A DNA stretch of 14,548 nucleotides. Origin: Pseudomonadota bacterium (lineage in GTDB: Bacteria > Pseudomonadota > Alphaproteobacteria > Acetobacterales > Acetobacteraceae). The stretch covers positions 1 through 14,548 of the forward strand of contig JAJZHU010000023.1 of the NCBI GenBank assembly GCA_021798375.1, read 5' to 3'. Position numbers and translations under genes: made by a program. Under the pieces are notes generated by a model, which did not search any database, was not told the DNA's origin, and saw nothing but the letters and a program-made list of their open reading frames with translations. Positions 1-6,822 of the stretch are shown here, piece by piece. Every line of letters starts with the position of its first letter. The stretch's first letter is position 1.

Positions 1-78
1 CACGCGCTTTACAGCGTGGTTCACCCCGATCAGACGGTGCATTTCGAACATTCCACCACGCGCGGCGTGGGGGAGTAA
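1..78 (+). CDS. C-terminal end of an unrecognised protein (partial)
   Basis: Frame 1 is open from the first base to a TAA at 76-78 and encodes 25 residues, beginning HALYSVV and ending TTRGVGE. The base composition and codons look coding (GC-rich third positions). The following DNA carries a hairpin plus T-rich tract, as expected after a gene end. I do not recognise the family from so short a tail. The start lies outside the window. Confidence 0.5.
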   Translation, partial: HALYSVVHPDQTVHFEHSTTRGVGE

Positions 79-175
79 TTTTCGGTTGTGATCCGCGCCG
101 CGCCGCCGGCGGGAGACAAGTTTATCGGTTGGGCGTCCGGTTTTGCAGGACTTTGGCTATCCAGTGTTTTCCTGT

Positions 176-241
176 CTAGAGCACGTTCGGATCACGTTGA
201 ACCATATACTTGCGACAAACGTGCTCTAGCTTTTTGTTTTT
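176..241 (+). repeat. Palindromic intergenic element with T-rich tail; possible terminator
   Basis: A perfect 12-bp inverted repeat, CTAGAGCACGTT (176-187) and AACGTGCTCTAG (218-229), encloses a 30-base loop. It is followed by CTTTTTGTTTTT (230-241). The arms plus T-rich tail resemble a Rho-independent terminator for the gene ending at 78. The boundary motif, GCTCTAG followed by T-rich DNA, resembles TAGAGC-bounded palindromes I know to be widespread between genes in alphaproteobacteria (from memory; not searched). Either role, or both, is possible. Confidence 0.6.
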
Positions 242-287
242 ACGCATGATTCACGCCTACGTGTTATTCAACCTGCGGCGATCATGC
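234..287 (+). repeat. 54-bp intergenic repeat, copy 1
   Basis: This 54-base segment is identical to 6823-6876 in the same orientation. It begins with T-rich DNA (TTGTTTTTACGCATGATTC) and ends GGCGATCATGC. Inside are the inverted arms GCATGAT (244-250) and ATCATGC (281-287) and a small CACG/CGTG hairpin, so an RNA copy would fold. Copy 1 sits directly between two other palindromes (176-229 and 288-343). No reading frame of note crosses it. Confidence 0.85.
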
Positions 288-352
288 TCTAGACCCTGAT
301 GAATTTGGATTTGCTCGAATTTTCTGTATCATCAGGCTCTAGATCTTTGTTT
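288..352 (+). repeat. Third palindromic intergenic element with T-rich tail
   Basis: Arms TCTAGACCCTGATGA (288-302) and TCATCAGGCTCTAGA (329-343) match at 14 of 15 positions around a 26-base loop. They are followed by TCTTTGTTTT, the same kind of tail seen after the element at 176-229. The shared GCTCTAG boundary and T-rich tail suggest the same repeat family with a different stem sequence. With the two units before it, this fills most of the 361-base gene-free stretch 79-439. I see nothing else certain in 79-175. Confidence 0.6.
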
Positions 353-365
353 TGGCGAGCAGTTT

Positions 366-397
366 TATGCCATCAAGTGATAGCAAGTGATGGCATA
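366..397 (+). promoter_or_regulatory. 10-bp inverted repeat upstream of membrane-protein gene (operator candidate)
   Basis: TATGCCATCA (366-375) and TGATGGCATA (388-397) are perfect inverted repeats separated by 12 bases. CAAGTGAT also occurs twice in direct orientation (374-381 and 384-391), exactly 10 bp apart, about one helical turn. It lies 43 bases before the likely start of the membrane protein. A regulator site or a further intergenic palindrome are both possible. Confidence 0.35.
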
Positions 398-439
398 TTG
401 TTCTATTATTGCGTCACATCAGACGCGGGGAGCCGGGCA

Positions 440-865
440 TTGGACCGAAAGAAACTCTATATGATTTGGGGTGGCGGCGCTTTGTTGGCGCTGTTGATCT
501 TTGGCCTTGGGCCGGACCGGGTGCTGACGCAGGTGGCATATATGTTGGATAGCTTTTGGTGGAACCTCACCAATTGGCTGCGCGACATCAATGGCCGCGT
601 CTATGATTTGCTGCGCGCCTGCGCCATCGCCAGCTTTGTGGTGTTTTGGGTTCTGGGCGTGATGGCGGTGCGTGCCGGTGCGCGCGGGTGGGCTGCGCTG
701 TTGGTTATCACGCTGATTTTCCTGTTGCTTGTCGGCACGCCCGGCCATTGGGAGATTCGGGTGCCGGCGGGCGATTGGCTGGCGGCCCTGGTGGCGTCGG
801 TGGTTGGCGCCTTGACCATGAGCGGCCGTCTGGCGCGGAGAAAAGGCAATGCCGAGCGGACGTAG
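440..865 (+). CDS. Small multi-pass membrane protein of unknown function
   Basis: I do not recognise this 141-residue protein. It has about four hydrophobic stretches: one near the N-terminus (IWGGGALLALLIFGLG), one around CAIASFVVFWVLGVMAV, one around AALLVITLIFLLLVG, and a last one near WLAALVASVVGALTM. It ends in a basic tail (RLARRKGN), so an inner-membrane location is likely. I chose the TTG start at 440 because GGGGAG (427-432) lies 7 bases before it and the protein then begins LDRKKLYMIW. ATG 461 is the alternative. The frame is open up to an ATG at 299, but that codon falls inside a palindrome and has no ribosome site. The gene overlaps the next one by 17 bases, so the two are probably translationally linked. 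Confidence 0.55.
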   Translation: MDRKKLYMIWGGGALLALLIFGLGPDRVLTQVAYMLDSFWWNLTNWLRDINGRVYDLLRACAIASFVVFWVLGVMAVRAGARGWAALLVITLIFLLLVGTPGHWEIRVPAGDWLAALVASVVGALTMSGRLARRKGNAERT

Positions 866-1748
866 CGCGGGCAGTTTGGCCGGGCGCAGCGTCGCACTGT
901 TCGGCGGTTCCGGCTTTATCGGCCGGCGCGTGGCGGTGGAGCTTGTCGCCCGTGGCGCCAGCCTGCGCGTGGCCTCGCGTAGCCCGCGGTCGCCCGATCA
1001 AATGCGTTACCGGCGGGGCGATGCGGCCGGCATCGATGCGATTCTGGACGGCGTCGATGGCGTGGTGCATCTGATCGGTATTCTGGCGCCACACGGTTCC
1101 GATGATTTCATGGCGGCGCATTGCGACGGACCGGCGGCCATCGCGGCGGCGGCGCAACAGCGCGGGATCGAGGATTTTGTGTTGATTTCGGCGATTGGCG
1201 CCGATCCGGCCTCGCCTGCCGCCTATGCCCGCAGCAAGGCCGCCGGCGAGCTTGCCGTGCGCGCGGCGTGTCCAGCTGCGCGGATCTTGCGTCCGAGCAT
1301 CGTGGTGGGGCCGGGCGACGGCTTTTTCGGCCTGTTCAGCCGGATGGCGCGGTTTTCACCGCTGTTGCCCTTGATCGGCGGTGGTCACAGCAAATTTCAG
1401 CCGGTCTATGTGGGCGACGTGGCGGCGGCGGTGGCGATTTGCCTGGCGCGTCCTGAGACACGCGGCGGGCTGTATGAACTGGGTGGCCCCGAGGTGCTCG
1501 ATTTTCGCCGTTTGCTGGAAATGATGCTGCGGGCATCGCATCGCCGCCGTTGGCTGGTGCCGATGCCCTGGAGTGTCGCGCGGTTGGAAGCGAGATTATT
1601 TGAATTGCTGCCGCGCCCGTTGCTCACCCGCGATCAACTCAAGATGTTGCAACGTGACAATGTGGTGGCGGCGGGGGCACGCGGGCTCGGGGATCTGGGG
1701 ATCGAGCCCGTGCCGGTGGACGCGGTTTTGCGGGAAATTTTTGGTTGA
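849..1748 (+). CDS. NAD(P)-binding SDR protein, complex I NDUFA9-like family
   Basis: This is a 299-residue atypical short-chain dehydrogenase/epimerase-like protein. The Rossmann signature GGSGFIG (residues 19-25) follows a VALF strand, and a YxxxK pair is present in AAYARSKAAGE (Y126, K130). The stretch GADPASPAAYARSKAAGE is typical of the NDUFA9-like group. Its members include an accessory subunit of respiratory complex I; bacterial members may bind NADPH or have sugar- or quinone-related roles. No nuo genes are nearby, so a complex I role is not shown. ATG 849 has GGAG at 836-839 and AAAAGG close upstream. The gene overlaps the membrane-protein gene before it (stop at 865), suggesting one transcript. 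Family assignment is good; the reaction is unknown. Confidence 0.8.
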   Translation: MPSGRSAGSLAGRSVALFGGSGFIGRRVAVELVARGASLRVASRSPRSPDQMRYRRGDAAGIDAILDGVDGVVHLIGILAPHGSDDFMAAHCDGPAAIAAAAQQRGIEDFVLISAIGADPASPAAYARSKAAGELAVRAACPAARILRPSIVVGPGDGFFGLFSRMARFSPLLPLIGGGHSKFQPVYVGDVAAAVAICLARPETRGGLYELGGPEVLDFRRLLEMMLRASHRRRWLVPMPWSVARLEARLFELLPRPLLTRDQLKMLQRDNVVAAGARGLGDLGIEPVPVDAVLREIFG

Positions 1749-1762
1749 AGGCGATAAGCGGC

Positions 1763-1790
1763 GGAATCTTCTTCGTTAAAAGGAAGATCC
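1763..1790. terminator. Weak hairpin between convergent genes
   Basis: ATCTTC (1766-1771) and GAAGAT (1783-1788) pair around an 11-base loop. The stem extends by two G-C pairs outward past a bulged A. It lies in the 51-base gap between the SDR gene and convergent dksA, where a bidirectional terminator would be expected. There is no long T-run, so this is tentative. Confidence 0.35.
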
Positions 1791-1799
1791 CTGCAAACA

Positions 1800-2216
1800 T
1801 CAATCGTCGCGGTAAACCCGTTCCATCTTTTCGTGGCGTTCTTGCGCTTCGATCGAAAGTGTGGCGATCGGGCGGGCTTCCAGGCGTTTCAGCCCGATCG
1901 GCTCGCCGGTTTCCTCGCAAAAGCCGTAAGTTCCGCTTTCGATGCGGGCCAACGCCTGATCGATTTTGCCGATCAGCTTGCGGGCGCGGTCGCGGGTGCG
2001 GAGTTCCAGCGCGCGGTCGGTTTCCACGCTGGCGCGGTCGGTGATGTCGGATTCGGCAATGCCGCCTTCGGACAGGCTGGCCAAGGTTCCATCGGCCTCG
2101 CGGAGCAGATCGGCACGCCAGCGCAGCAACTTGCGGCGGAAATATTCGATCTGACGGGGATTCATGAACTCCTCGTCTTCCGCGGGAAGATAGTCGGGGG
2201 GGAGCGTCTGAAGCAT
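1800..2216 (-). CDS. dksA: RNA polymerase-binding transcription factor DksA
   Basis: DksA binds in the RNA polymerase secondary channel and, with ppGpp, retunes transcription during starvation. The 138-residue product has the expected order: N-terminal EDEEFMNPRQ, a long coiled coil, the tip motif DxxDxA (D57, D60, A62 in ESDITDRA), and the globular end FCEETGEPIGLKRLEARP. The classical four-cysteine zinc finger is reduced to one cysteine: C100 is kept, while the other positions are T103, S121 and A124. This matches what I know of other alphaproteobacterial DksA proteins. The ATG at 2216 has AGG about 6 bases upstream. A promoter candidate lies at 2269-2297. fliX lies upstream on the same strand with its own gap of 131 bases, so separate transcription is likely. 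Confidence 0.95.
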   Translation of the reverse strand: MLQTLPPDYLPAEDEEFMNPRQIEYFRRKLLRWRADLLREADGTLASLSEGGIAESDITDRASVETDRALELRTRDRARKLIGKIDQALARIESGTYGFCEETGEPIGLKRLEARPIATLSIEAQERHEKMERVYRDD

Positions 2217-2251
2217 CTTAACCTAATCCTCGACTTCGCAAGTTTAAAGCC

Positions 2252-2264
2252 GGGCGAAGCCCGC
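2252..2264 (-). promoter_or_regulatory. GC-rich hairpin at start of dksA leader
   Basis: CGGGC and GCCCG pair around the three-base loop TTC on the minus strand. Outer AAGC/GCTT bases can pair to extend it past a bulge (2248-2271). It overlaps the predicted transcription start of dksA. It could stabilise the 5' end of the mRNA or end read-through from fliX; there is no long T-run after it. Confidence 0.4.
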
Positions 2265-2268
2265 GCGG

Positions 2269-2297
2269 CTTATAGCGAGCGAATTTCAAATAGCCAA
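2269..2297 (-). promoter_or_regulatory. Probable sigma-70-type promoter of dksA
   Basis: Read on the minus strand, TTGGCT (2297-2292) is followed after exactly 17 bases by TATAAG (2274-2269). Transcription would begin near 2262, giving a 5' leader of about 45 bases before the dksA ATG. No comparable pair is obvious elsewhere in the gap. Confidence 0.5.
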
Positions 2298-2347
2298 GGG
2301 GATATCGCGTGAAGAGCTTGGCGGCGGCAATATTTTTCGGTTTCTTT

Positions 2348-2746
2348 TCAGCGGCCGCGCTTGGCCAACTCGATCCTGGCGCGGGTTATCACCGCATTGA
2401 TCAGGGCGCGCAGCCTGGGGTCGGGGGTTTCGATCCGGGTGGCGGCGAGATCGGATAGCTCGTTCAACAGCGACTCGTCCGAGCCGCCGCCTAGGATCGC
2501 TGTCTGCAAACGGGACAATTTCGCCAGCAGCGCGTGCCCATGCTGCATCGCGCGTTGCTCGGGATCGCCGCCCATGAATTCCTGCAACGCCAGCAATCCG
2601 GCCATCGAGGCGGGCACGGCGGCGGCAATTTGTTCGCTTGCGGTGGCTTCGGGCGCGGTGGGGAGATGAAACGCCGCGCCCATGGCGCGGCCCACGGCGG
2701 GGCGGAGAGGTGAAGCGGCGATGTTCGGGCCGACCGGGGTAATCAT
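2348..2746 (-). CDS. fliX: Flagellar assembly/regulatory protein FliX
   Basis: FliX is a small alphaproteobacterial protein. In Caulobacter it couples assembly of early flagellar structures to the sigma-54 activator FlbD. The 132-residue product starts MITPVGPN and has a disordered Ala/Pro-rich N-terminal part. Its C-terminal half is the conserved portion: MAGLLALQEF, the helical LLAKLSRLQTAILGG, and a final ARIELAKR. I chose ATG 2746 because AGGA lies about 7 bases upstream and the MITPVG start is typical; the frame is open further upstream but without support. It is divergent from flgI, the same arrangement described in Caulobacter. The shared intergenic region contains the sigma-54 promoter and ftr-like site, which fits its regulatory role. 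No flbD is in the window. Confidence 0.85.
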   Translation of the reverse strand: MITPVGPNIAASPLRPAVGRAMGAAFHLPTAPEATASEQIAAAVPASMAGLLALQEFMGGDPEQRAMQHGHALLAKLSRLQTAILGGGSDESLLNELSDLAATRIETPDPRLRALINAVITRARIELAKRGR

Positions 2747-2798
2747 TACAGGTTCCTGTTCATCGATATTCGTCGTTGCGTCACGCTCTAAATGACCG

Positions 2799-2815
2799 AC
2801 CGGCAGAAATTGCCG
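2799..2815 (+). promoter_or_regulatory. ftr-like enhancer (FlbD-binding site candidate)
   Basis: CGGCAGAAATTGCCG (2801-2815) fits the core CGGC-N2-AAA-N2-GC-N-G of the Caulobacter ftr element, the binding site of the sigma-54 activator FlbD. The C-rich bases preceding that core in the consensus are only partly present. The 15-mer has inverted CGGCA/TGCCG arms. CCGACCGG also occurs twice in direct orientation (2796-2803, 2813-2820). It lies about 80 bases upstream of the predicted flgI transcription start, a suitable enhancer distance. The consensus is recalled from literature, not searched. Confidence 0.55.
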
Positions 2816-2858
2816 ACCGGGGTTTGGGATAAAATCAAGGAAAACCGCCATTCCATGC

Positions 2859-2873
2859 TGGCACGCCGATTGC
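2859..2873 (+). promoter_or_regulatory. Sigma-54 (RpoN) promoter of the flgI operon
   Basis: TGGCACG (2859-2865), four bases, then TTGC (2870-2873): a full match to the -24/-12 consensus, with C before TGG. Transcription should start about 12 bases after the -12 GC, near 2884. This leaves a leader of about 25 bases to ATG 2909. It would make the ribosome-site-like AGGGG at 2880-2884 unavailable in the mRNA. Confidence 0.8.
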
Positions 2874-2908
2874 CTTGATAGGGGCAGACTAGGTTGGAAT
2901 GGTTGACG

Positions 2909-4024
2909 ATGTACAAATTCCTCATCTCATGCGCTGTATTGCTGCTCGGTTTGTGGATGGCGCCGGTGTTTACGCCCGCATTTGCGCAGGTGCGCATCAA
3001 GGACATTGCCGATGTCGATGGTATTCGCACCAACCAACTGGTGGGATACGGGTTGGTGGTGGGTTTGAACGGCACCGGCGACAAGCTCGACAATGCCGCC
3101 TTCACGCGTGAATCCCTGATCGCCATGTTGGAACGGTTGGGCGTGAACACCGTCGATCTGGCCGTAAAGGTGCAGACCAAAAACGTTGCCGCGGTGATGG
3201 TGACAGCCAACTTGCCGGCGTTCGCGCATCCTGGCGATCATATGGACGTTACCGTTTCGGCGCTGGGCGACGCCAAGGATCTGGCCGGCGGCACGCTGTT
3301 GGTAACACCTTTGATGGGCGCCGACGGCAACGCCTATGCGGTGGCCCAGGGCGCCGTTTCCACCGCTTCGATCTCGGCCAGCGGTCAGGGCGCGTCGGTC
3401 ACCCGCAATATCCCCACCCAGGGCAAGGTGCCCAACGGCGGATCGGTGGAGCGCGAGGTGACATTCCGGTTCAACGATGAAAAAAGGCTGCGTTTTTCGT
3501 TGCGCAATCCCGATCTGACCACCGCCATGCGCATGGTTCAGACGATCAATCAAACACTTGGCCCCAATCAGGCCGAGGCGCTCGATCCGCGCACCGTCGA
3601 TGTGCAATTGGGCGACCGGAGCGCGGTGCAGACATTGGCGGCGGTGGAAAATCTGGATGTCACTCCCGATAGCCCGGCGACCGTGGTGATCGATGAAACC
3701 AGCGGCACCATCGTGATGGGTTCGAATGTGCGCATCAGCACGGTGGCCATCGCCCAGGGCAATATCACCATCAAAGTCACCGAAACGCCGCAAGTCAGCC
3801 AGCCGGACGCCATGTCCAACGGGACCACCACCGTTACGCCCAGCACCAATATTTCGATCAATGATCAAAGCAATCATAAAATGGGGGTGCTGACCTCGGG
3901 CGCCACATTGCGCGATCTGGTGACCGGGTTGAATGCATTGGGGGTTGGGCCGCGCGATCTGATCTCGATCTTGCAGGCGATCAAGGCCGAAGGCGCCTTG
4001 CAAGCCAATCTGGTGATCCGCTGA
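2909..4024 (+). CDS. flgI: Flagellar basal-body P-ring protein FlgI
   Basis: FlgI is exported to the periplasm and polymerises into the P ring around the flagellar rod in the peptidoglycan layer. The 371-residue product has a signal peptide (MYKF, hydrophobic core, likely cleavage after AFA at residue 26). The family opening RIKDIADVDGIR..NQLVGYGLVVGLNGTGD follows. Conserved blocks continue to the C-terminal GATLRDLVTGLNALGVGPRDLISILQAIKAEGAL; length is normal. A TTG at 2894 would add five residues and has AGGGG upstream, but the sigma-54 promoter puts the transcript start at about 2884, at or inside that sequence, so I prefer ATG 2909. The stop overlaps the next start (TGATG), giving a coupled operon. 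Confidence 0.97.
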   Translation: MYKFLISCAVLLLGLWMAPVFTPAFAQVRIKDIADVDGIRTNQLVGYGLVVGLNGTGDKLDNAAFTRESLIAMLERLGVNTVDLAVKVQTKNVAAVMVTANLPAFAHPGDHMDVTVSALGDAKDLAGGTLLVTPLMGADGNAYAVAQGAVSTASISASGQGASVTRNIPTQGKVPNGGSVEREVTFRFNDEKRLRFSLRNPDLTTAMRMVQTINQTLGPNQAEALDPRTVDVQLGDRSAVQTLAAVENLDVTPDSPATVVIDETSGTIVMGSNVRISTVAIAQGNITIKVTETPQVSQPDAMSNGTTTVTPSTNISINDQSNHKMGVLTSGATLRDLVTGLNALGVGPRDLISILQAIKAEGALQANLVIR

Positions 4025-4353
4025 TGGACATCTATTCCGCCAAAATTCCCGCCGCCGTGGTGGCCCCCGTGGCTCCCAGTGCCGCCACCCAGGCGCAACT
4101 GCGCAAGTCGGCGCGGGATTTCGAGGCCACCACTCTTACCGAAATGCTCGAACCGATGTTCGATACGGTGGATATGTCGTCGTCCCCGTTTGGCGGCGGC
4201 GATGCCGAGAATAGTTGGAAGCCGGTCATGGTGCAGGAAATCGCGAAGGCGGTGGCGGCGAAAGGCGGGCTTGGCATTGCCGGGCCGGTTTATACCGAAC
4301 TGCTCGCCATGCAGGAAAAGATGCAACAGAAATCAAAGGGAGGTTTGAAATGA
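4024..4353 (+). CDS. Rod-binding protein, FlgJ N-terminal domain only (CheL-like)
   Basis: This 109-residue protein matches the N-terminal rod-capping/scaffolding domain of FlgJ: ARDFEATTLTEMLEPMF, then a Gly-rich linker, then ENSWKPVMVQEIAKAVAAKGGLGIAGPVY. The C-terminal muramidase domain found in gammaproteobacterial FlgJ is absent. Such short proteins are usual in alphaproteobacteria, where they are often named CheL; a separate hydrolase is presumed to open the peptidoglycan. The start codon overlaps the flgI stop by one base and its own stop overlaps the next start (ATGA). This indicates coupled translation from the sigma-54 transcript. Confidence 0.9.
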   Translation: MDIYSAKIPAAVVAPVAPSAATQAQLRKSARDFEATTLTEMLEPMFDTVDMSSSPFGGGDAENSWKPVMVQEIAKAVAAKGGLGIAGPVYTELLAMQEKMQQKSKGGLK

Positions 4354-4730
4354 ACGATCGCTGGTTGGTGGCTGCCGAAAATCTGGCGGCGATATTGGAG
4401 GATGAAAACCAGGCGCTGGCGGCGCTCGATCTGCCGCGCGCGGCGGGGATGCTGATGGCCAAAACGGTCTGCATCGATGAATTTCAGGCCCGGCCCGCTG
4501 ATCTGAACGAATCCGATCATGCGGCCGCGGTGGCGATGTTGGAGCGGTTGGCATTGTTGGCGGCGGAGAACCGCCGGTTGCTGGATCGCGGCATCAAGGC
4601 GCAGGGGCAGGTGATCGGGGTGATGGCCAATTTGGTGCGGCAAACGCCGATGGCGCCGCGTTATGGGGCCAAGGGCGGGCTGCGGCGGGAATGCGCGCCG
4701 CTCACCCTTACGCTTTCGGCGCAGGCGTGA
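4350..4730 (+). CDS. FlgN/FlbY-like flagellar export chaperone (probable)
   Basis: This 126-residue, largely helical protein is the third gene of the flgI operon. FlgN proteins chaperone the hook-junction proteins FlgK and FlgL before export. Family-like features are the helical start LVAAENLAAILEDENQALAALD, a middle helix rich in Leu/Ala and Glu, and an end with YGAKGG followed by LTLTLSAQA, which resembles alphaproteobacterial FlgN/FlbY tails. Sequence conservation in this family is low, so context carries much of the call. ATG 4350 has GGGAGG (4338-4343) at good spacing and overlaps the previous stop. The frame is open upstream to 4215 but that part is a shadow of the gene before it. Confidence 0.7.
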   Translation: MNDRWLVAAENLAAILEDENQALAALDLPRAAGMLMAKTVCIDEFQARPADLNESDHAAAVAMLERLALLAAENRRLLDRGIKAQGQVIGVMANLVRQTPMAPRYGAKGGLRRECAPLTLTLSAQA

Positions 4731-4839
4731 TCCGAGTCGCATGATTGGGGGCGGCGGGCGCCCTCTTGCTAAGCCTTGATGATACAGTGAATCGATTGAT
4801 GTTGTTGACGCTTTGCCCGAGTCCCGATACTTGGGTTGT

Positions 4840-5532
4840 GTGACAGTACAGCAAAATCCCCGTCAGTCGGTGCGTGTGCGAGGCCGCAGCTTTATGGCGC
4901 TCGCGCTTGTGCCGCAGCCCCCCCTGGACAGTTGGTTCGCCGAGTTGGACCAGCAAATGGCGCGCGCTCCCAATTTCTTTGCGGGGCGGCCCGTGGTGGT
5001 GGATGTAACTTTTCTGCCCCGCAACGATCCCGATTTGGCGCGGCTGGCAGGGGAATTCGCCGGCCGCAATATCCGCATTCTGGGCATCGAGGGCACCGAG
5101 CCCAATTTCACCCCGCCCGCCGCGTGGGGCTGGCCGCCGCTGCTTTCAGGCGGGCGTCCGGTTGGCACATCCGAGGTGCCGGAAGAAAAAGCGGCGCCCG
5201 AGCCGCACAGCCTGTTGCGCGATGAAAATGTGCGGTCCGGGCAATCGGTGTCGTTCCCCAAGGGCGATGTGACGATCATCGGTTCGGTGGCGTCCGGCGC
5301 TGAAGTGATCGCCGGGGGGTCGATCCATATTTACGGCGCGTTGCGCGGGCGGGCGATCGCCGGCGTGATGGGCGATGCCAAGGCGCGGATTTTCTGCCGC
5401 AAGCTGGAAGCCGAATTGATCGCGGTCGATGGGCTTTATAAAACCGCCGATGATCTGCCGCAAAATCTGCGCGGCAAGCCGGTAAAAATTTCGTTGGATG
5501 GCGATAAAATCGTGATTGAGCCGCTGGATTGA
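4840..5532 (+). CDS. minC: Septum site-determining protein MinC
   Basis: MinC blocks FtsZ polymerisation away from midcell and is brought to the membrane by MinD. The 230-residue product has the N-terminal FtsZ-inhibiting domain (about 10-105, starting VRVRGRSFMALAL) and a Pro/Glu linker. The C-terminal beta-helix (about 130-228) carries the MinD-contact motif RSGQ at 132-135, then GAEVIAGGSIHIYGALRGRAIAG and IFCRKLEAELIAV. I chose GTG 4840 because the first domain strand begins a few residues later, which excludes ATG 4894. No good ribosome site precedes it. A TTGACG (4805-4810) followed 17 bases later by TACTTG (4828-4833) could place the transcript start near the GTG itself. First gene of minCDE. 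Confidence 0.93.
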   Translation: MTVQQNPRQSVRVRGRSFMALALVPQPPLDSWFAELDQQMARAPNFFAGRPVVVDVTFLPRNDPDLARLAGEFAGRNIRILGIEGTEPNFTPPAAWGWPPLLSGGRPVGTSEVPEEKAAPEPHSLLRDENVRSGQSVSFPKGDVTIIGSVASGAEVIAGGSIHIYGALRGRAIAGVMGDAKARIFCRKLEAELIAVDGLYKTADDLPQNLRGKPVKISLDGDKIVIEPLD

Positions 5533-5559
5533 TCCAGCAGCGATAAAGGGGATTGAGTG

Positions 5560-6371
<812 letters not shown>

Positions 6372-6375
<4 letters not shown>

Positions 6376-6626
6376 ACCTGTTCGGATTTTTCCGCGCGCG
6401 TAACACGGCGCCCGTCGCCCGCGAGCGTTTGCAAATTCTGCTGGCCCATGAACGGGCGATCGTGGGCGGGTCTGACCTGGCGGCGATTCTGCGCGAAGAA
6501 ATTCTGGCTGTGATCTCGAAGCATGTGGCGATCGATCAGGATAAGGTGCAGGTGAAACTGGATCGCGGTGGGTCGATTTCGACGTTGGAAATTGATATCG
6601 AGATGCCGGCGTTTGAGGGGAAGTAG
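6372..6626 (+). CDS. minE: Cell division topological specificity factor MinE
   Basis: MinE stimulates MinD ATPase and drives the pole-to-pole oscillation that keeps midcell free of MinC. The 84-residue product has the N-terminal membrane-binding segment MNLFGFFRA, the MinD-interacting helix ARERLQILLAHERA, and the dimerising topological-specificity domain EEILAVISKHV through STLEIDIEMP. The start overlaps the minD stop and has GGAGGGT (6362-6368) upstream. It is the last gene of the operon, followed 65 bases later by a strong terminator. Confidence 0.95.
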
Positions 6627-6691
6627 GGGAAGGTAAGGCAGGACACTGGCTTTTTAGCTGCGCTGACCTTTGGTTTTGAAGAAAAAGCATC

Positions 6692-6749
6692 AAAAAGACT
6701 TTGTTCATTTTGGCCGGATGCCAAATGAGCAAAGTCTTTTTTTGTTTTT
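6692..6749 (+). terminator. Rho-independent terminator of minCDE
   Basis: AAAAAGACTTTG (6692-6703) pairs perfectly with CAAAGTCTTTTT (6730-6741). Inner bases also pair (TTCATTTTGGC against GCCAAATGAG, with a bulge). The stem is followed by TTTTTTTGTTTTTG. The minus-strand reading also ends in a T-run, so it could work in both directions. Confidence 0.9.
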
Positions 6750-6822
6750 GTGAAGATAAACAAATTGTTACCTAACCTGGAGGGCTTTTCATCTTGCGCT
6801 CCCAGTCGGATGCTCCTCTTGC

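Noticed and set aside
299..439. Upstream extension of the membrane protein to ATG 299
   Set aside because: The ATG lies inside the palindrome 288-343, has no ribosome site, and the added residues cross the 366-397 inverted repeat and look non-coding.
2927..4003. Long minus-strand open frame of 358 codons
   Set aside because: It is the antisense of flgI, with a His/Gln/Arg-rich composition typical of shadow frames and no recognisable domain.
4734..4780. GC-rich stretch after the flgN-like gene as a terminator
   Set aside because: GGGCGCCC is self-complementary but leaves no loop, and there is no T-run; no convincing terminator was found here.
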